From NCBI RefSeq assembly GCF_900187385.1, contig NZ_FYEY01000001.1:1364001-1428000 (forward strand): DNA of 64,000 nt. The letters run 5' to 3'. Shown here piece after piece: positions 18,212 to 29,373 of this stretch. Numbering within the stretch: the stretch's first letter is position 1; every line of letters starts with the position of its first letter. The translations under genes and the position numbers were made by a program. A model generated the notes under the pieces. It ran no database searches and was not told where the DNA came from. It worked only from the letters and a program-made list of their open reading frames with translations. The stretch is from Streptomyces sp. 2114.4. GTDB lineage: Bacteria; Actinomycetota; Actinomycetes; Streptomycetales; Streptomycetaceae.

Positions 18212-18759
18212 TTCTCCATGCTCCGTCGGATGCCGCCGAGCAGCAGCTCGGCGATCGAGTGGTTGAGGTCATTGCGGGCGACCCGTCCTTCGTGGACGGC
18301 CCAGGCCCCGGCGCCGATCAGGCCGTAGAAGGCCTCGGTGAGCCAGGCGGCGCTCAGCTCGATGCGGAAGTCGCCCTCTTCCTGGCCGCGGCGGAAGAGG
18401 GCGGAGATACGGGCGTCCAGTTCCGCCCAGCCGGCGTTGATCTCGCCGTCCTCGAAGAGCTGGTTCTCGGTGAAGAGGAAGGCCAGGACGGCGGCGACCG
18501 GTTCGGCCTCGGCGATCAGCCGGCGCAGTGCCTCGGTCGCGTCCCCTTCCTCCAGCCGCGCCGCGTCCATCGCCTGCACGAACTGCGCGATGCCGTGCTC
18601 CTCCAGCGCCCTGATCAGTGCGTCCCGGCCGGCGAAGTGCCGGTGGAGCGTCGCGCGGCTGATCCCCGCGGCGCGGGCGATCTCGTCCATCGGCGTCGAT
18701 GCCCGGCGCGTGAGCAACGCGGCGGCTTCCTTGAGTACCCGTTCACGGTCCACAGCCAT
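18208..18759 (-). CDS. TetR-family regulator of the adjacent MFS pump
   Basis: 183 residues starting at ATG 18759. The N-terminal HTH reads MDEIARAAGISRATLHRHFAGRDALI, typical of TetR. The rest is a helical ligand-binding domain. The ATG is seven bases after TATTGT (minus strand) without a Shine-Dalgarno, so the transcript is probably leaderless; another ATG nine bases upstream (18768) is less likely. It is the first gene of a two-gene operon with the MFS pump and probably represses it until a drug-like ligand binds. Confidence 0.88.
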   Translation of the reverse strand: MAVDRERVLKEAAALLTRRASTPMDEIARAAGISRATLHRHFAGRDALIRALEEHGIAQFVQAMDAARLEEGDATEALRRLIAEAEPVAAVLAFLFTENQLFEDGEINAGWAELDARISALFRRGQEEGDFRIELSAAWLTEAFYGLIGAGAWAVHEGRVARNDLNHSIAELLLGGIRRSMEK

Positions 18760-18766
18760 GAGACAC

Positions 18767-18796
18767 ACAATAGCTGAATGAGACGTTGATGTCTCA
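18767..18796 (-). promoter_or_regulatory. Promoter and TetR operator
   Basis: A palindrome TGAGAC-N6-GTCTCA (18779-18796) covers the likely -35 region of the TetR/MFS operon, and the -10 box TATTGT lies at 18772-18767. Binding of the TetR product here would block RNA polymerase: a simple autorepression design. Confidence 0.7.
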
Positions 18797-18817
18797 CATG
18801 ACCCTCGTCACACGCAC

Positions 18818-18862
18818 GACGGCGGCCCGCCCCCGGGTCTTTCCCGGGGGCGGGCCGCCGTC
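18818..18862 (-). terminator. Hairpin after argH
   Basis: A 20-bp perfect stem (GACGGCGGCCCGCCCCCGGG) with a 5-base loop lies 28 bases past the argH stop. No U tract. Confidence 0.8.
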
Positions 18863-18890
18863 ACTCACTCCTGTGACCAGAGGGCTCCCG

Positions 18891-20342
<1,452 letters not shown>

Positions 20343-20450
20343 TCAAGGCTGCTTCGGATACGCGACCTCCCCCTGGGTCCCGGGGACCAGGGGGTACCCC
20401 CGCCACGAGGGCGGGGACGCGGGCCGTCGTACGGAGATAACGAGACGGGC

Positions 20451-21644
20451 TCAGGCCAGGTCGCGCTTGGCCGCGATCTTGCTCGACATCCCGAAGAGTT
20501 CGATGAAGCCCTTCGAGAGCGACTGGTCGAAGGTGTCGCCGGTGTCGTACGTCGCGAGGTTGAAGTCGTAGAGCGACTGGTCGGACTTCCGGCCGGTGAC
20601 CACCGCGCGGCCGCCGTGCAGGGTCATCCGGATGTCGCCGCTGACCTGCTGGTTGGCCTCGTTGATGAAGCCTTCCAGGGCGCGCTTGAGCGGCGAGAAC
20701 CACAGGCCGTCGTAGACCAGCTCGCCCCAGCGCTGCTCGACCTGCCGCTTGTAGCGGGCCAGTTCGCGCTCGACGGTGACGTTCTCCAGCTCCTGGTGCG
20801 CGGTGATCAGCGCGATGGCGCCGGGCGCCTCGTACACCTCGCGGGACTTGATGCCGACCAGCCGGTCCTCGACCATGTCGATCCGGCCGATGCCCTGGGC
20901 GCCGGCCCGCTCGTTGAGCTGCTGGATGGCCTGCAGGACGGTGACGGGCTTGCCGTCGAGGGCGACCGGGACGCCCTCCTTGAAGGTGATGACGACCTCG
21001 TCGGCCTCCCGCTGGACGGCCGGGTTCTCGGTGTACTCGTACACGTCCTCGATCGGCGCGTTCCAGATGTCCTCCAGGAAGCCGGTCTCCACGGCCCGCC
21101 CGAAGACGTTCTGGTCGATGGAGTACGGCGACTTCTTGGTGGTCGCGATCGGGAGGTTCTTCTCCTCGCAGAACGCGATCGCCTTGTCCCGGGTCATCGC
21201 GTAGTCGCGGACCGGGGCGATGCACTTCAGGTCGGGGGCGAGGGAGGAGATGCCGGCCTCGAAACGGACCTGGTCGTTGCCCTTGCCGGTGCAGCCGTGG
21301 GCGACGGTGGTGGCACCGTGCTTCCTGGCGGCGGCCACCAGGTGCTTGACGATGGTCGGCCGCGAGAGCGCGGAGACCAGCGGGTAGCGGTCCATGTACA
21401 GGGCATTGGCCTTGATCGCCGGGAGGCAGTACTCGTCGGCGAACTCGTCCTTGGCGTCCGCGACCTCGGCCTCGACCGCACCGCAGTCGAGCGCACGCTT
21501 GCGGATGACGTCCAGGTCCTCGCCGCCCTGGCCGACGTCCACGGCAACGGCGATGACCTCGGCGCCCGTCTCCTCGGCGATCCAGCCGATGCAGACAGAG
21601 GTGTCCAGGCCGCCCGAGTAGGCGAGTACGACGCGCTCGGTCAC
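20451..21644 (-). CDS. argG: Argininosuccinate synthase
   Basis: 397 residues from GTG 21644 (AAGGAG upstream); an in-frame ATG at 21689 lies inside the operator and is rejected. The ATP-pyrophosphatase loop is [11 protein letters not shown]; further hallmarks are [14 protein letters not shown] and REVYEAPGA. It joins citrulline and aspartate using ATP. A strong palindrome lies immediately upstream, consistent with ArgR control. Confidence 0.96.
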   Translation of the reverse strand: MTERVVLAYSGGLDTSVCIGWIAEETGAEVIAVAVDVGQGGEDLDVIRKRALDCGAVEAEVADAKDEFADEYCLPAIKANALYMDRYPLVSALSRPTIVKHLVAAARKHGATTVAHGCTGKGNDQVRFEAGISSLAPDLKCIAPVRDYAMTRDKAIAFCEEKNLPIATTKKSPYSIDQNVFGRAVETGFLEDIWNAPIEDVYEYTENPAVQREADEVVITFKEGVPVALDGKPVTVLQAIQQLNERAGAQGIGRIDMVEDRLVGIKSREVYEAPGAIALITAHQELENVTVERELARYKRQVEQRWGELVYDGLWFSPLKRALEGFINEANQQVSGDIRMTLHGGRAVVTGRKSDQSLYDFNLATYDTGDTFDQSLSKGFIELFGMSSKIAAKRDLA

Positions 21645-21659
21645 GGGTTTCTCCTTACG

Positions 21660-21689
21660 GTGCATACGCTGATGGGTATAAGTATGCAC
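21660..21689 (-). promoter_or_regulatory. ARG-box-like operator of argG
   Basis: GTGCATAC (21660-21667) and GTATGCAC (21682-21689) are perfect inverted arms 14 bases apart, with TATAAGTAT inside. TGCATA-type half sites are characteristic of ArgR boxes in Streptomyces. Position 15 bases before the argG start fits repression by ArgR with arginine. Confidence 0.75.
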
Positions 21690-21761
21690 TCCACCGTATG
21701 TTTCGTCAACGAGAGGATGAACACGCAGGTCACGAGGCGGGTCGTCGATGCAGCGAGAGCC

Positions 21762-22139
21762 TCAGGACCCCTCCTGCAGCACCTCGACCAGGACGTTCAC
21801 ATGGCTCACCGATACGTCTTTCGTGGCCGTCAGCAGTGTCAGCGGCCCCTGCCCGGCCCGCTCCCGCAGCCCCTCCAGCGCCGGCCGCACCGCCTCTTGC
21901 GCCAGCTCCTCGCGGTACCGCTCGGCGAACTGCGCGAACCGCGGTTCCTCGTGATGGAACCAGCGGCGCAGCTCCGACGAGGGCGCCACGTCCTTGCACC
22001 ACTCGGTGAGCTGCGCATCTGCCTTGGACAGCCCGCGCGGCCACAGCCGGTCGACCAGCACCCGCGCCCCGTCCGCCGGCTCCGGCGCCTCATAGACGCG
22101 GCGCACCCGTAGGGCATCCGCGGGGAATTTTTCGCCCAT
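21762..22139 (-). CDS. DUF488-family protein
   Basis: 125 residues from ATG 22139; ATG 22154 in the same frame is an alternative and neither has a strong ribosome-binding site. The family core is evident: RVLVDRLWPRGLSK near residue 28, WCKDVAPSSELRRWF, and LTLLTATKD near the C-terminus. DUF488 proteins are small cytosolic proteins of unsettled function. It is divergent from the tRNA gene and downstream of nothing obvious. Confidence 0.85.
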   Translation of the reverse strand: MGEKFPADALRVRRVYEAPEPADGARVLVDRLWPRGLSKADAQLTEWCKDVAPSSELRRWFHHEEPRFAQFAERYREELAQEAVRPALEGLRERAGQGPLTLLTATKDVSVSHVNVLVEVLQEGS

Positions 22140-22281
22140 ACCCCATCGAAACATGACCACGGGAGTCCCGCCGGGTGACCGGGAAGCACCCCCTGCGGGT
22201 CCCGCTTTGGATTCATGGCCCCGGACAGGGTATTTTTCTTCTGCACGCCTCGGCCGGGATTCCTCCGGCCGGCACGAGCAC

Positions 22282-22355
<74 letters not shown>

Positions 22356-22384
22356 CGGTGCAGTAAGGGCTTACAGCCCAGGTC

Positions 22385-22420
22385 AGGGCCTTGTTTCCGC
22401 TTCGGCGGAAACAAGGCCCT
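22385..22420 (+). terminator. Terminator after tRNA-Pro
   Basis: A 16-bp perfect stem (AGGGCCTTGTTTCCGC) closed by the stable TTCG tetraloop, followed by TTGATCGTTTT. It lies 29 bases past the tRNA and may also serve the convergent gene. Confidence 0.88.
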
Positions 22421-22460
22421 TGATCGTTTTCGGCGGTGCCTCACGTGCGGGGCAGGTGCC

Positions 22461-22943
22461 TTACGCGCGGGGATCGGCGTAGTAGTCGGCCAGCATCTCC
22501 GAGGGCCAGGCGGGCTCGCGCACCTCGCCCTGCGGTCCCATCACGCCGAACCACGGCTTGATGTCCAGCACCGGTGTGCCGTCCACGGCGTCCAGCGCCT
22601 CCACCTGCAGATCCAGGCCGTCGACCGCGACCAGGCGGCACCGCGAGACGCCCAGCCAGTTCACCCGGCGCATATTGCGATGGGCGAAGGAGCCACCGGC
22701 CGGCCAGTCGGGGTTGCCGCGGGGGTGCCGGGATTCCGGGGGCAGATCGGTGGGGTCGGTCAGATGGAAGCGGAAGACGACCTCCAGGTGGGAGAAGGCC
22801 TCCAGGCCGACGACCGACTCCTCGGTGAACCGGTCCGGGTCGATCCGGATGACGGAGCGGGTGCCGCCCCAGTAGTCATCCGTCGGCTCGACCCGCCCGC
22901 CCACCACATGGGCGACGGGCACGACCTTGAACTCTTCTGTCAT
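22461..22943 (-). CDS. TrmO-like (TsaA/UPF0066) tRNA methyltransferase
   Basis: 160 residues from ATG 22943 with GAGGAG upstream. The beta-barrel TsaA-like domain shows LEAFSHLEVVFRFH, the N-R-x-G-like segment RNMRRVNWLGVSRC, and VLDIKPWFGV near the end. Characterised TrmO methylates N6-threonylcarbamoyl-adenosine 37 in ANN-decoding tRNAs using SAM. This copy lacks the long C-terminal extension of some homologues, so the target is not certain. It faces the tRNA-Pro gene across the terminator. Confidence 0.78.
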   Translation of the reverse strand: MTEEFKVVPVAHVVGGRVEPTDDYWGGTRSVIRIDPDRFTEESVVGLEAFSHLEVVFRFHLTDPTDLPPESRHPRGNPDWPAGGSFAHRNMRRVNWLGVSRCRLVAVDGLDLQVEALDAVDGTPVLDIKPWFGVMGPQGEVREPAWPSEMLADYYADPRA

Positions 22944-23022
22944 GGGGCGGAACTCCTCGGGGAGGGGGCCGGAAATGTACGGGAAGCAGGCGGGCGGGCG
23001 ACCCTCCACGGCCGCCGGCGGG

Positions 23023-23453
23023 TCACGGGAGCGGCAGTCCCACCACCATCAGCGCAAACACCGGGGAGTCGGGGAAGGGCTGGCGCTCGCCCACCTTTTG
23101 ATACCCCCAGGACTCATACAGGGTCTGGACCTTGGGATGCGTCACGTCCACCAGCAGCGCCGCGAGGTCCGCTTCCTCGGCGTCCGTCAACGCCCGGTGC
23201 AGCCGCTCGGACGTGCCCGTCTTCCGCCACCGCTCGCGCACCATCAGTTCCGAGAAATGGAACGTGCGGCTCTGCTCCGGCGCCGGGTCCAGGTGCTCAC
23301 GCCACCATTCGCGGCCCTCGGCTCCGGGGGCTCCGTAGGCGAAGCCCACCACCTCGTCACCGTCGTACCCGATCACGCAGGAGAACTCGGGGTGTCCGCC
23401 CCAGTGGTCGACGAACCAGGGGAACTTCTGCCGGAACTCGTGGCGCAGGCCTG
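23023..23453 (-). pseudogene. GNAT acetyltransferase lacking its N-terminus
   Basis: About 143 codons from GLRHEFRQKFPWFVDHW to ...FALMVVGLPLP. Acetyltransferase features are clear: VIGYDGDEVVGFAYGAP, SELMVRERWRKTGTSERLHRAL and LYESWGYQKVGE. No start codon with a ribosome-binding site opens this frame; it emerges directly from the end of the preceding regulator frame at about 23450. Relatives I know start about 30-40 residues earlier, so a deletion has probably fused two neighbouring genes out of frame. Confidence 0.7.
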
Positions 23454-24541
23454 CTCCTCGTCCCGTTGGTGAAGCTGTGTCAGGGCGAGCTGGAGGGTAG
23501 TCAGCGCCCGGTTCCGGCGGAACCGCTGCGGGATGGCCGCCAGGGCACGGTGTGACGCCGCCTCGGCGCCCGCCGCGTCCCCGATGCCGTCCCGGACGAT
23601 GGAAGTGATGGCCATCAACTCGGCCGGGCCGTAGAAGGCCACCCAGGAGGGCCGGGGCTCGTCCGTGGACGCTTTCGCCAGCGCTTCCTCCGCGTACCCC
23701 AAAGACCGCAGGGCGCCCCGCCGATCCCCGACGCTCGAGTGCCCGATCGCCGTGCGCGCGTGGGCCAGGGACGCGAACAGCGGGTCGCGGCGCGTGACGG
23801 CAGTCGCCTGCGCAGCCTGCCCTGCGTCCACGGCCTGCGAGAAGTCCCCGCGCTGGCTCGCGAGCATGGCATGTGAGTTCCACACCCGGAGCTCCGCCAC
23901 GGGGTCTTTCCCCATGCCCGCCAGGTACAGCGCCCGGTTGAGATGAGCTTGCGCACGGTCGCTCTGACGAGCGTCCACGGCCGACCACGCCGCCGACGCG
24001 GTGTAGTTCGCGGCCACGCTGAAGAGCCGCTGGCGGATGCGCTGGGACGCCGCCCGCTTCTGCAACTCCAGCGCTTCCGCAGCACCCGCCAAGGCGGCCC
24101 GCTCCAGGGCCTCGTGCCCGCCGTTGGAGGCGTCCAGGGCGGTCAGGGCGTCCAGGCCGCTGCGGAGGCGGATCCCGTCGGAAGTGCCGACCGCGTACGG
24201 CCGGGCGACGGCCAGGGGGGTGACCGTGGCGGCCGTCGTGCCGGCGGCGGTGAGGAAGTTCCTGCGGCGCACGGGATCCTCCGTCCTGTGGGGACATGTC
24301 TGCCCGCCGGAGGGGCGAAGCCCAGTTCATCGGCGGTACGTCCGAATACTGCTTCCAAGGCTTCCCGCTGCCGAGGGTGCGGCCACCGGGTCTTTCCGGT
24401 CAGCCAGTGGCGCACGGTGCGGTCGCTGACGGTGCCCGCCCGGCCGAGCGAGCGCAGGTAATCGTTCACCGCCTCGGCCAACTCGGCCTGGGTTAAGCCC
24501 GCTTCCCCGAGGGCGTCGGCAAGACGCTCGTTCGCCTGGTG
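23448..24541 (-). pseudogene. XRE-TPR regulator, frameshifted and truncated at both ends
   Basis: The N-terminal HTH (ERLADALGEAGLTQAELAEAV, then TVRHWLTGKTRWPHPRQREALEAVFG) lies in one frame. Near 24280 the continuation (EDPVRRRNFLTAAGTT, then TPR-like helices through LTTLQLALTQLHQRDEEQA) is in another frame. Intact relatives, a common Streptomyces family, run through this junction as one protein, so a base has been lost or gained. No start codon precedes ERLADAL, and the C-terminus breaks into a GNAT gene. A sequencing error could explain the frameshift but not both truncations. Confidence 0.72.
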
Positions 24542-24862
24542 CGGACCGCGCTGGCGGCCTGGGACATGGAGGAACTGGCCGACGACGCGGCCGTGGTGTT
24601 CTCCGAGTTGGTGACCAACGCCGTGCAGCATGCACGGAGCGAGGTGATCCGGCTGGTCGTCAGCCGCCCCGGCCCGGCGACGGTACGGATCGGAGTCGTG
24701 GACAAGTCGAAGGCCCCTCCCCGGCACCGCGCGTCGGGGAACGAGGACGACAGCGGGCGGGGGCTCGTGCTGGTGGCCGGACTGACGGCCGCCTGGGGTA
24801 GCGACCGGCTCCGCTGGGGCAAGCGGGTCTGGGGCGAACTGCACAGGAAGGACGGCCGGTGA
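24539..24862 (+). CDS. Short HATPase_c (RsbW-like) protein, probably N-truncated
   Basis: 107 residues from GTG 24539. GHKL ATPase boxes are visible: VVFSELVTNAVQHAR (N box), VVDKSKAPP (G1 region) and DSGRGLVLVAGLTAAWG (G2). In Streptomyces such proteins act as anti-sigma-like kinases or nucleotide-binding partners of neighbouring XRE regulators. The family usually has about 20-30 more N-terminal residues; here they would lie inside the opposing regulator gene, so the start region appears damaged. The next gene overlaps by four bases. Confidence 0.7.
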   Translation: MRTALAAWDMEELADDAAVVFSELVTNAVQHARSEVIRLVVSRPGPATVRIGVVDKSKAPPRHRASGNEDDSGRGLVLVAGLTAAWGSDRLRWGKRVWGELHRKDGR

Positions 24863-25047
24863 CCGATGCGGAAAAGCCCTGGGTGGGTGATCTGGTGCGT
24901 GACGAGGGCGCCGGCCGGACCGGCATCGTCAGCGATGTACGCGGGGGCATCTATGTGCTGCGGCCGACCAACGGGCCGGGCCACTGGCTCTGCGAGGTCC
25001 CCGGCCGGACGGTGCTGGTGGCGCGCGAGGAGCGGCGTGACGGCTGA
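24859..25047 (+). CDS. Small conserved protein beside the HATPase
   Basis: 62 residues. GTG 24859 overlaps the HATPase stop (GTGA). The sequence (VGDLVRDEGAGRTGIVSDV, YVLRPTNGPGHW) resembles a small beta-rich family often encoded next to XRE/HATPase pairs in Streptomyces; function unknown. It has no membrane segment or Cys cluster beyond one Cys. Confidence 0.7.
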   Translation: MTDAEKPWVGDLVRDEGAGRTGIVSDVRGGIYVLRPTNGPGHWLCEVPGRTVLVAREERRDG

Positions 25048-25138
25048 GGTGAGGTGAGGCGATGGTGCGACGCCGTGCCGCCCCGGCGGGGAAGACCCGC
25101 GCGGGGCGGCCGGAATGCGCGGCCGGGTTCTGGGCCGA

Positions 25139-25208
25139 TTCGCGGCCGGTTCGCGGCCGGTTCGCGGCCGGAATGCGGCCGGAATGCGGCCGTTTCGCGG
25201 CCGGAATG
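25139..25208. repeat. 11-bp tandem repeat
   Basis: About six degenerate copies of an 11-base unit (TTCGCGGCCGG or AATGCGGCCGG) in the 172-base gap downstream of the mscS stop. The unit contains CGGCCG. Purpose unknown; slipped-strand expansion is the simplest origin. Confidence 0.75.
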
Positions 25209-25219
25209 CGCGCCCGGGA

Positions 25220-26341
25220 CTACGGCACCGGCGGGACCGGGCCCGACAGGTCGCGCCGGTCCGAGAGATCGCGCTGGTCCGACAGGTCCCGCTGGTGCGG
25301 TATCGCGATCTCGTCCGGCTTCTGGAGGGCCACGGTCCGGGCCGGGGAGGGGATGCGGATGCCCTCGGCCCGGTAGCGCTGGTGCAGGCGCTTGATGAAC
25401 TCGTGCTTGATCCGGTACTGGTCGCTGAATTCGCCGACGCCCAGGATCACCGTGAAGCTGATCCTGGAGTCGCCGAAGGTGTGGAAGCGGACGGCCGGTT
25501 CGTGGTCGGGGTCGCCGCCGTCGACGTCCTTCATCACGCTCTCGACGACCTCGGTGGTCACCCGCTCGACATGGTCGAGGTCGCTGTCGTAGCCGACGCC
25601 CACCTGCACCAGGATCGTCAGCTTCTGTTCCGGGCGGGTGAAGTTGGTCATGTTGGTGCCGGCCAACTGGGCGTTGGAGATGATCACCAGGTTGTTGGAG
25701 AGCTGGCGCACCACGGTGTTCCGCCAGTTGACGTCGACGACGTAGCCCTCCTCGCCGCTGCTGAGCCGGATGTAGTCACCGGGCTGCACCGTCTTGGAGG
25801 CGAGGATGTGCACGCCCGCGAAGAGGTTGGCGAGGGTGTCCTGAAGGGCCAGTGCGACGGCGAGGCCGCCCACGCCCAGGGCGGTGAGCAGCGGGGCGAT
25901 GGAGATGCCCAGGGTCTGCAGGACGACCAGGAAACCCATCGCCAGGACGATGATGCGGGTGATGTTGGCGAAGATGGTCGCCGATCCGGCCACCCCGGAC
26001 CGGGACTGGGCGAAGGACTTCACCCCTCCGGTGATCACCCGGGCCGCGGTGAGCGTGACGACCAGGATGAGCAGCACCATCAGCGTCCGGTTGACGGTGC
26101 GTTGGACCGTCTCCGTCAGCGGCAGCGCCGCGGCCGCCGCCGCCAGGCCGCCAGTGACCGCCGCCCAGGGCACCACCGCCCGCAGCGCGTCTACGAGGAT
26201 GTCGTCCCCGCTCCACCGGGTTTTGAGGGCGTGTTTGCCCAGCCAGCGCAGGGTCACCCGCAGCAGAACGGCGGCCACGATGCCGGCCGCCAGCGCGGCG
26301 CCGGCCACGATCAGATCGTGCAGTGTCACAGCGCGGTTCAC
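25220..26341 (-). CDS. mscS: MscS-family mechanosensitive channel
   Basis: 373 residues from GTG 26341 (GGGGGAG upstream). About four membrane segments precede the MscS pore helix, LLTALGVGGLAVALALQDTLANLFAG, and the beta domain (VQPGDYIRLSSGEEGYVVDVNWRNTVVR). Such channels open under membrane tension to release solutes after osmotic downshock. The extreme C-terminus carries three RDLSD-like repeats (HQRDLSDQRDLSDRRDLSG), next to the DNA tandem repeat, suggesting recent repeat expansion at the gene end. Confidence 0.9.
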   Translation of the reverse strand: MNRAVTLHDLIVAGAALAAGIVAAVLLRVTLRWLGKHALKTRWSGDDILVDALRAVVPWAAVTGGLAAAAAALPLTETVQRTVNRTLMVLLILVVTLTAARVITGGVKSFAQSRSGVAGSATIFANITRIIVLAMGFLVVLQTLGISIAPLLTALGVGGLAVALALQDTLANLFAGVHILASKTVQPGDYIRLSSGEEGYVVDVNWRNTVVRQLSNNLVIISNAQLAGTNMTNFTRPEQKLTILVQVGVGYDSDLDHVERVTTEVVESVMKDVDGGDPDHEPAVRFHTFGDSRISFTVILGVGEFSDQYRIKHEFIKRLHQRYRAEGIRIPSPARTVALQKPDEIAIPHQRDLSDQRDLSDRRDLSGPVPPVP

Positions 26342-26593
26342 CGGCCGGCTCCCCCCGCGGCCGGAAGGAGCGGCCTCGCTATCAGCCGGATGTGATGTCT
26401 CGTCACCATGCCACCTGCTCGTCTCTAGGGCTGTGAAGGCGCCGGGACATCCGCGGACGTCCCGGCGCGAACTGCCATCCTGCCGTATGGGGTTCGGCAG
26501 GCAGCGGGTGGCTCGGGTGGAATGGTGCGCGCGGCCGCCGCCGGGGGCGGGGCGGTTCGCTCCCCGGGGTGTCGAGAGGCGCGGGGAGCGGCG

Positions 26594-27151
26594 TCAGTGC
26601 GCCTTTTGCGCCAGGCGCAGCAGATGGTCGGCGAGGGCCTGGCCGCCTGCGGGGTCGCGGCTGATGAGCATCAGGGTGTCGTCGCCCGCGATGGTGCCGA
26701 GGATGTCGTGGAGTTCGGCCTGGTCGATGGCCGAGGCCAGGAACTGGGCGGCGCCCGGCGGGGTACGCAGGACCACGAGGTTGGCGGAGGCCTCGGCGGA
26801 GATGAGGAGTTCGCCGGAGAGGCGGCGCATCCGCTCCTCCTTGGCCGACTCCCCCAGCGGCGCCCGCGGCTTGCGGTCGCCGCCCTCGCTGGGCACCGCG
26901 TAGATCAGCTCGCCGCCGGTGTTGCGGATCTTCACCGCGCCCAGCTCGTCCAGATCGCGCGAGAGCGTCGCCTGGGTGACGGACAGGCCGTCGTCGGCGA
27001 GCAGCTTGGCGAGCTGGCTCTGGGAGCGGACCGGCAGCCGGTTGAGGATGTCCACGATCCGGCGGTGGCGGGCGGTACGGGTCTGCGGTACGGCCTGGCC
27101 GCCGTTCTGCGCCTCGTTGTCCTGCGGCTCGTTGTCCTGCGGCTCGCTCAT
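26594..27151 (-). CDS. argR: Arginine repressor ArgR
   Basis: 185 residues. The winged HTH is [20 protein letters not shown], then [18 protein letters not shown]. The C-terminal oligomerisation/arginine-binding domain ends in [18 protein letters not shown] Gln/Asn/Glu-rich N-terminal repeat ([12 protein letters not shown]) precedes the HTH, longer than in E. coli. It is the last gene of argCJBDR, eight bases after argD, and should bind the ARG boxes before argC and argG. Confidence 0.95.
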   Translation of the reverse strand: MSEPQDNEPQDNEAQNGGQAVPQTRTARHRRIVDILNRLPVRSQSQLAKLLADDGLSVTQATLSRDLDELGAVKIRNTGGELIYAVPSEGGDRKPRAPLGESAKEERMRRLSGELLISAEASANLVVLRTPPGAAQFLASAIDQAELHDILGTIAGDDTLMLISRDPAGGQALADHLLRLAQKAH

Positions 27152-27159
27152 CGTTGTCG

Positions 27160-28395
27160 TCAGTCTCCGGCTCGTCGTTCCCCGTCGGCCCCTTGGCGGG
27201 CCGTGTCCAGGACGCCGGGAAGCTTGTGGAGGAACACTTCCGCTTCGTCGTCGGAGACGATCAGCGGCGGGGCGAGCCGGATGACGTCCGGCGCGACCGC
27301 GTTCACCAGCAGGCCCGCGTCCTGAGCCGCCTGCTGTACCTGTGGCGCGAGCGGCTCCGTCAAGACGATACCCAGGAGGAGGCCCGCACCGCGGACCTGG
27401 CCGAGCAAGGGGTGGCCCAGGGCCTCGGTTCCGCTCCTCAGCCGCTCGCCGACCCGCTTGACGTTCTCCAGGACGCCGTCGGCCTCGATGGTGTCCAGGA
27501 CGGCGAGGGCGCCGGCGCAGACGACGGGGTTGCCGCTGAAGGTCGAGCCGTGCGAACCGGGCGTGAGCAGGCCGGCGGCCGGGCCGAAGGCCAGCGTGGC
27601 GCCGATCGGCAGACCGCCGCCCAGGCCCTTGGCGAGGGTGACGATGTCGGCCTCGATGCCCTGTGCCTGGGATTCCAGCCAGTGTCCGGTCCGGCCGATG
27701 CCGGTCTGGATCTCGTCCAGGACCAGCAGGGTGCCGGTGGCGGCGGTGATCTCGCGGGCGGCCCGGAGGTAGCCGGGGGGCGGGACGATGACGCCGTTCT
27801 CGCCCTGGACGGGCTCCAGGATGACGAAGGCGGTGTCGGTGGTGACGGCGGCCCGGAGCGCTTCGACGTCGCCGTACGGGACGTAGTCGACGTCACCGGG
27901 CAGCGGCGCGAACGGCGCCTGCTTGGCGGGCTGGCCGGTGAGGGCGAGGGCGCCCATGGTGCGGCCGTGGAAACCGCCGGCCGTGGAGACCATATGGCGG
28001 CGCCCGGTCAGCCGGCCGATCTTGAAGGCGGCCTCGTTGGCCTCGGCTCCGGAGTTGGAGAAGTAGACCCGGCCGGGGCGTCCGGCCAGCGCGAGCAGGC
28101 GCTCGGCGAGGGCCACGGTGGGCTCGGTGACGAAGAAGTTCGAGACGTGGCCGAGGGTGGCGACCTGGTCGGAGACGGCGCGGACCACCGCGGGGTGGGC
28201 GTGGCCGAGGGCGTTGACCGCGATGCCGCCGAGGAAGTCCAGGTACTCCTTGCCGTCGGCGTCCCACACCTTGGCGCCCTCGCCCCGGACGAGCGGGATG
28301 CGGGGAGTGCCGAAGTTGTCCATCATGGCGCCCTGCCAGCGGCCGGTGAGGCCCGCGTTGGTCACCGGGCCGTGGCCGTGTGCCGCGTCGCTCAT
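27160..28395 (-). CDS. argD: Acetylornithine aminotransferase
   Basis: 411 residues, PLP fold type [19 protein letters not shown] holds the PLP lysine; GEAGFHGRT-like [16 protein letters not shown] and [15 protein letters not shown] are typical. It converts N-acetylglutamate semialdehyde to N-acetylornithine. The argB stop and argD start positions overlap by four bases (argB is upstream in the operon), indicating coupling. Confidence 0.95.
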   Translation of the reverse strand: MSDAAHGHGPVTNAGLTGRWQGAMMDNFGTPRIPLVRGEGAKVWDADGKEYLDFLGGIAVNALGHAHPAVVRAVSDQVATLGHVSNFFVTEPTVALAERLLALAGRPGRVYFSNSGAEANEAAFKIGRLTGRRHMVSTAGGFHGRTMGALALTGQPAKQAPFAPLPGDVDYVPYGDVEALRAAVTTDTAFVILEPVQGENGVIVPPPGYLRAAREITAATGTLLVLDEIQTGIGRTGHWLESQAQGIEADIVTLAKGLGGGLPIGATLAFGPAAGLLTPGSHGSTFSGNPVVCAGALAVLDTIEADGVLENVKRVGERLRSGTEALGHPLLGQVRGAGLLLGIVLTEPLAPQVQQAAQDAGLLVNAVAPDVIRLAPPLIVSDDEAEVFLHKLPGVLDTARQGADGERRAGD

Positions 28396-29309
28396 GTCGC
28401 CCCCTCGATCGTGTTCGCGTCCGGCACGACCATCGTGCCGATTCCTTCGTCGGTGAAGATCTCCAGCAGGATCGAGTGCTGGACCCGCCCGTCGATGACC
28501 CGGGCGGTGTGGACGCCGTTGCGGACGGCGTGCAGACAGCCCCGCATCTTGGGCACCATGCCGCTGGCCAGGTCGGGCAGCAGCTTCTCCAGTTCGGTGG
28601 CGGTGAGGCGGGAGATCACCTCGTCGCTCTGGGGCCAGTCCTCGTACAGCCCCTCGACGTCGGTGAGCACCATCAGCGTCTCGGCGCCGAGGGCCGCGGC
28701 CAGCGCGGCCGCGGCGGTGTCGGCGTTGACGTTGAAGACACCGCCGGCATCCTCCTCGTCGCTACTGCGGGCGATCGAGGAGATGACCGGGATCCGGCCG
28801 TCGTCCAGGAGGGCGTGGACGGCCCCGGGGTCGATGCCGGTGATCTCGCCGACCCGGCCGATGTCCACCTGCTCGCCGCCGATGTCGGCGAAGTGCTTGG
28901 TCGCGGTCATCAGGTGCGCGTCCTCGCCGGTCATGCCGACGGCGAGCGGGCCGTGCTCGTTGAGCAGCCCCACCAGCTCACGCTGCACCTGGCCGGCCAG
29001 CACCATCCGGACGACGTTCATCGCCTCGGGCGTGGTGACCCGCAGGCCGCCCTTGAACTCGGACTCCAGGCCGAGCAGGTCCAGCTGGGCGCTGATCTGC
29101 GGGCCGCCGCCGTGCACGACGACGGGGCGCAGTCCGGCGTGCCGCAGGAAGACCACGTCCTGGGCGAAGGCGCGCTTGAGCTCTTCGTCGACCATGGCGT
29201 TGCCGCCGAACTTGATGACGACGGTCTTGCCGTGGTGCCGGGTCAGCCAGGGCAGCGCCTCGATGAGGGTCCGGGCCTTGGGGAGCGCGGTGTGCTTGCG
29301 GGTACTCAT
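28392..29309 (-). CDS. argB: Acetylglutamate kinase
   Basis: 305 residues from ATG 29309. [12 protein letters not shown] is the nucleotide-binding Lys/Gly loop and [14 protein letters not shown] the acetylglutamate-binding loop; VLTDVEGLY is conserved. It phosphorylates N-acetylglutamate, the usual feedback-controlled step. An N-terminal extension of about 20 residues before the kinase core fits arginine-sensitive enzymes. An ATG 45 bases upstream in frame was rejected for lack of a good ribosome-binding site. Confidence 0.95.
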   Translation of the reverse strand: MSTRKHTALPKARTLIEALPWLTRHHGKTVVIKFGGNAMVDEELKRAFAQDVVFLRHAGLRPVVVHGGGPQISAQLDLLGLESEFKGGLRVTTPEAMNVVRMVLAGQVQRELVGLLNEHGPLAVGMTGEDAHLMTATKHFADIGGEQVDIGRVGEITGIDPGAVHALLDDGRIPVISSIARSSDEEDAGGVFNVNADTAAAALAAALGAETLMVLTDVEGLYEDWPQSDEVISRLTATELEKLLPDLASGMVPKMRGCLHAVRNGVHTARVIDGRVQHSILLEIFTDEGIGTMVVPDANTIEGAT

Positions 29310-29373
29310 GCTGCGGCCTCGCTTCTGGGTGCGTGCCGGGAGCCCGGCACGCACCGGTGATGGATGCGCTCGC

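Noticed and set aside
24497..24541. N-terminal extension of the HATPase (RFPEGVGKTLVRL)
   Set aside because: It has no start codon and lies opposite the strongly conserved HTH sequence; most likely a shadow of that gene.
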